Positions 6,884 to 7,941 of a DNA stretch of 7,941 nucleotides are shown here, piece by piece (within the stretch, counting starts at the first letter, position 1; the number at the start of each line of letters is the position of its first letter). A program made the translations under genes and the position numbers. Source of the stretch: Methylophaga sp. (GTDB lineage: Bacteria; Pseudomonadota; Gammaproteobacteria; Nitrosococcales; Methylophagaceae); contig JABURN010000203.1 in NCBI GenBank assembly GCA_014762585.1, positions 1 to 7,941 on the forward strand. The letters run 5' to 3'. The notes beneath the pieces are model-generated. The model was not told the origin of the DNA. It saw only the letters and a program-made list of their open reading frames with translations, and did not search any database.

Positions 6884-7864
6884 TTAACAAAGATTTTCAC
6901 GCCCATGCGGCTGATTCAAATCCAGTAACGGGCCGACCGGCACGATGCCAGTTGGGTTAATGGTTGGATGACTGCGATAATAATGCTGTTTAATGTGAGA
7001 CATATTGACAGTATCCGAAACGCCCGGCCATTGATACAACTCACGAAGATAACCTGACAGGTTGGGGTAGTCAGCAATACGTTTCAGATTGCATTTAAAG
7101 TGGCCGACGTAGACCGCATCAAACCGGAGCAGCGTGGTGAACAGGCGCCAGTCGGCTTCTGTGACCTGTTCCCCGACAAGATATCGTTGCTTTGAGAGAC
7201 GCTGGTCAATCTTATCTAATGCTTCAAAGAGTGGCGTAACGGCTTCTTCATAGGCAGCCTGGGTAGTAGCAAAACCTGCCTTGTAAACGCCATTGTTGAT
7301 GCGGTCATAGACGTACGCATTGATGTCATCAATCTCGGTGCGTAATGCCTCAGGGTAAAAGTCACCGTCCCTGGCACCCAGTTGGTCAAATGCCGAGTTG
7401 AACATACGGATAATCTCGGCAGACTCATTATTCACAATCCGGTTCTGCTGTTTGTCCCACAATACCGGCACGGTCACGCGGCCGGTAAATTCAGGATTGG
7501 CGGCGGTATAGATCTGATGTAAAAAACGTGCATCATAAATCGGATCCCCAATGACGCCGTCATCAGCTTCGAAGGTCCAGCCGTTCTCGCCCATATAGGG
7601 GTTGACCACAGATAGCGAAATCATGGATTCAAGGCCTTTGAGCTTGCGGAATATCAATGTCCGGTGTGCCCATGGACAGGCCAGTGAGACATACAAATGG
7701 TAACGATCCATTTCAGCTTTGAACCCAGCGTCACCACTGGGGCCCGGCTCACCATCTGCAGTCACCCAATTGCGGAACTTGGATTCACCGCGCTTGAAGC
7801 GACCTTGGTTGGATGCCGTGTCATACCAGCGGTCATACCACTGGCCGTCGATAAGCAGTCCCAT
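6884..7864 (-). CDS. yqjG: Glutathionyl-hydroquinone reductase (xi-class glutathione transferase, YqjG type)
   Basis: This 326-residue cytoplasmic enzyme is predicted to reduce glutathionyl-hydroquinones to hydroquinones using glutathione. The N-terminal thioredoxin-like domain holds the catalytic SLACPWAHR motif with Cys63, the same position as in E. coli YqjG, a protein of nearly the same length. VPVLWDKQ, then NNESAEIIRMFN, form the glutathione-binding part. The helical C-terminal domain has RYLVGEQVTEADWRLFTTLLRFDAVY and ends with the extended YPNLSGYLRELYQWPG region typical of the xi class. AGGAG lies 7 bases before the ATG, supporting this start. It is separated from the araC-like gene by 234 bp and probably has its own transcript. 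A role in quinone or aromatic detoxification would fit the neighbouring oxidoreductase, but the link is only proximity. Confidence 0.94.
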   Translation of the reverse strand: MGLLIDGQWYDRWYDTASNQGRFKRGESKFRNWVTADGEPGPSGDAGFKAEMDRYHLYVSLACPWAHRTLIFRKLKGLESMISLSVVNPYMGENGWTFEADDGVIGDPIYDARFLHQIYTAANPEFTGRVTVPVLWDKQQNRIVNNESAEIIRMFNSAFDQLGARDGDFYPEALRTEIDDINAYVYDRINNGVYKAGFATTQAAYEEAVTPLFEALDKIDQRLSKQRYLVGEQVTEADWRLFTTLLRFDAVYVGHFKCNLKRIADYPNLSGYLRELYQWPGVSDTVNMSHIKQHYYRSHPTINPTGIVPVGPLLDLNQPHGRENLC

Positions 7865-7871
7865 TCGCTGA

Positions 7872-7876
7872 CTCCT
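7872..7876 (-). promoter_or_regulatory. Ribosome binding site of the yqjG-like gene
   Basis: AGGAG on the minus strand lies 7 bases before the ATG at 7864 and supports that start. Confidence 0.75.
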
Positions 7877-7922
7877 GTTTATTTATTTAGATCGCTAATG
7901 AGGCCATTGCCAGCCCACAAGG

Positions 7923-7941
7923 CTGTCTCTTATAAACAACT
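7923..7941 (+). repeat. Tn5/IS50-like 19-bp transposon end at the right edge
   Basis: The last 19 bases (CTGTCTCTTATAAACAACT) match the 19-bp hyperactive Tn5 mosaic end at 17 positions, differing at 13 and 17. They match the natural IS50 outside end at 16 positions, differing at 4, 13 and 18. The matching unit ends exactly at the last base. In this orientation element or adapter DNA would continue rightwards beyond the window. It is either the end of an IS50-group insertion where the assembly stopped, a transposase-based library adapter remnant with errors, or a chance match. It lies 58 bases upstream of the yqjG-like start codon. Confidence 0.5.

Noticed and set aside
1..7941. CRISPR array, prophage genes, toxin-antitoxin or defence system
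   Set aside because: No spaced repeats or matching gene families appear; every sizeable coding region belongs to a known metabolic, regulatory or sensor family.

Overview
The window looks like a complete or near-complete contig of a Gram-negative proteobacterium, most likely a gammaproteobacterium. The evidence is a Tat-exported molybdoenzyme, an AraC regulator of the YqhC type, a YqjG-type glutathionyl-hydroquinone reductase, dense packing and roughly balanced base composition. I cannot place it at genus level from the sequence alone.

Layout. Bases 1-1318 (+) hold the 3' part of a membrane sensor histidine kinase with a periplasmic solute-binding-type sensor; its start lies off the left edge. 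It converges, with 6 bp between stops, on a tightly packed minus-strand block. Read 5' to 3' on the minus strand, that block is: an AraC-family regulator (6649-5711), a [2Fe-2S] subunit (5663-5193), a large Tat-exported molybdopterin subunit (5203-2918), an XdhC/CoxI-type molybdenum cofactor insertion factor (2917-1931) and a MocA-type cytidylyltransferase (1930-1325). The last four genes are translationally linked: an 11-base overlap, then two junctions where the stop codon abuts the next ATG. Upstream of the regulator is a 234 bp gap, then a separate minus-strand gene for a glutathionyl-hydroquinone reductase (7864-6884). The right edge ends in a 19-base sequence closely resembling a Tn5/IS50 transposon end.

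How the genes work together. The two-subunit enzyme resembles isoquinoline 1-oxidoreductase (IorAB) and related two-subunit hydroxylases or aldehyde oxidases of the xanthine oxidase family. MocA would make the cytosine-dinucleotide form of the cofactor, XdhC would prepare it and hand it to the large subunit, and the folded complex would be exported by Tat on the large subunit's signal. The AraC protein, whose N-terminal domain is of the YqhC type, is the obvious candidate regulator. The substrate is not determined by the sequence; an aldehyde or N-heteroaromatic is the family-based expectation. The operon carries neither a FAD subunit nor a cytochrome c, so the electron acceptor is unknown.

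I found no tRNA, rRNA, CRISPR array or complete mobile element. The operon is a recognisable type of system and not a wholly new one. The most unusual single signal is the transposon-end-like sequence at the right edge.
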